Assembly (NCBI GenBank): GCA_018136815.1
Contig: CM030943.1
Span: 3,052,002-3,116,001, forward strand
DNA: 64,000 bases
Direction: 5' to 3'
DNA from: Isochrysis galbana
Taxonomy: Eukaryota > Haptophyta > Isochrysidales > Isochrysidaceae
The position numbers and the translations under genes were made by a program. This document shows positions 63,643 through 64,000 of this stretch, piece after piece. Position 1 is the stretch's first letter, and each line of letters starts with the position of its first letter. Under the pieces are notes generated by a model. That model was given only the letters and a program-made list of their open reading frames with translations. It was not told where the DNA came from and did no database searches.

Positions 63643-64000
63643 GACGGTACAGGCAACTAGCTCCGTTAACGCAGTATCCTGGATAAGCCTTATTAGGTTT
63701 AAGATTGCATTTTACCATACAATGTTGCTTGCCCGTTGCGGGGTCCTTTGCCCAACATCCGGGGATGTCGTGGCTGGAAGAGCATTGGACGATTTGCCGC
63801 CCTTTCATGCGATTGTTCTTGCATTCGCCCGCCATGAATCGGCGGCACGGTGCCGCCGCTCCAAGGCCCATAAGGGCCCTGTAGTCCATGGCGTTGCTCA
63901 CTTCGCGTTGGCGTTTGCGTTGCTCCGCTTTCGCTTTGTCTTGCTCGCACGTGCATTGGCGAAAACTAACTTGATTCTTGCGCAGATACGATATAGCCCA
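63632..64000 (-). CDS. Group-1 LINE ORF1, C-terminal part (runs off the window)
   Basis: Open from the window end to TAA at 63632-63634. It has a CEQ-x-basic stretch similar to the ORF1 at 3675-5214, followed by two CCCH zinc fingers: C-x7-C-x12-C-x3-H (CRRFMAGEC...CSSSH) and C-x5-C-x3-H (CVNGASCLYRH). It probably binds the element RNA. The overlap with ORF2 suggests coupled translation. Confidence 0.75.
   Translation of the reverse strand, partial: WAISYLRKNQVSFRQCTCEQDKAKAEQRKRQREVSNAMDYRALMGLGAAAPCRRFMAGECKNNRMKGRQIVQCSSSHDIPGCWAKDPATGKQHCMVKCNLKPNKAYPGYCVNGASCLYRHGE

Overview
The window is nuclear DNA of a GC-rich, intron-dense photosynthetic eukaryote. A nuclear PsbQ gene implies a plastid. 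Six genes have many short introns (mostly 65-130 bases), mostly GT-AG with at least one GC-AG. A kelch/SPPP-repeat surface-type protein and heavy retrotransposon load fit a marine microalga; I favour a haptophyte-like or other chlorophyll-c alga, but the sequence alone does not fix the group.

Host genes, left to right: psbQ (1-746 +, 5' end outside the window); an intronless seven-helix GPCR-like receptor (8579-9643 -); mitochondrial EF-Tu (15067-18113 +, 11 exons); a 15-exon villin/gelsolin gene whose splicing appears to run on into a glutaredoxin-like domain and a PH domain (21840-27492 -); MAD1 C-terminal exons (32416-33741 +); a kelch-repeat, proline-rich membrane protein (36391-39580 -); SEC63 (45418-49687 -, 13 exons); a small tail-anchored hypothetical protein (54955-55506 +); and RCL1 (59558-61465 -, 8 exons). 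They are housekeeping or structural genes with no operon-like relation to each other.

Between the genes lie nested transposable elements. Two LINE groups dominate. Group 1 (ORF1 starts MER-A) has an ORF1 with CCCH zinc fingers and an AP-endonuclease ORF2; three copies are bounded by 16-20 base target-site duplications, which place the 5' terminus at a small hairpin immediately before the ORF1 ATG. Group 2 has 5' ends beginning TGTCG(C/T)AT with a terminal hairpin, leaders of about 500-670 bases, a conserved ORF2 C-terminal tail and a 3'UTR hairpin. 3' ends of both groups finish in T-runs rather than poly(A). Other elements are a MITE family with 18-bp TIRs and 6-bp target duplications, a SINE-like repeat, Ty3/gypsy pol scraps, Stowaway-like termini, and long GA/CT and poly-G/C tracts.

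The best candidates for something undescribed are the villin-glutaredoxin-PH fusion and the terminal hairpin whose stem sequence changes while pairing is kept in six group-1 LINE copies.
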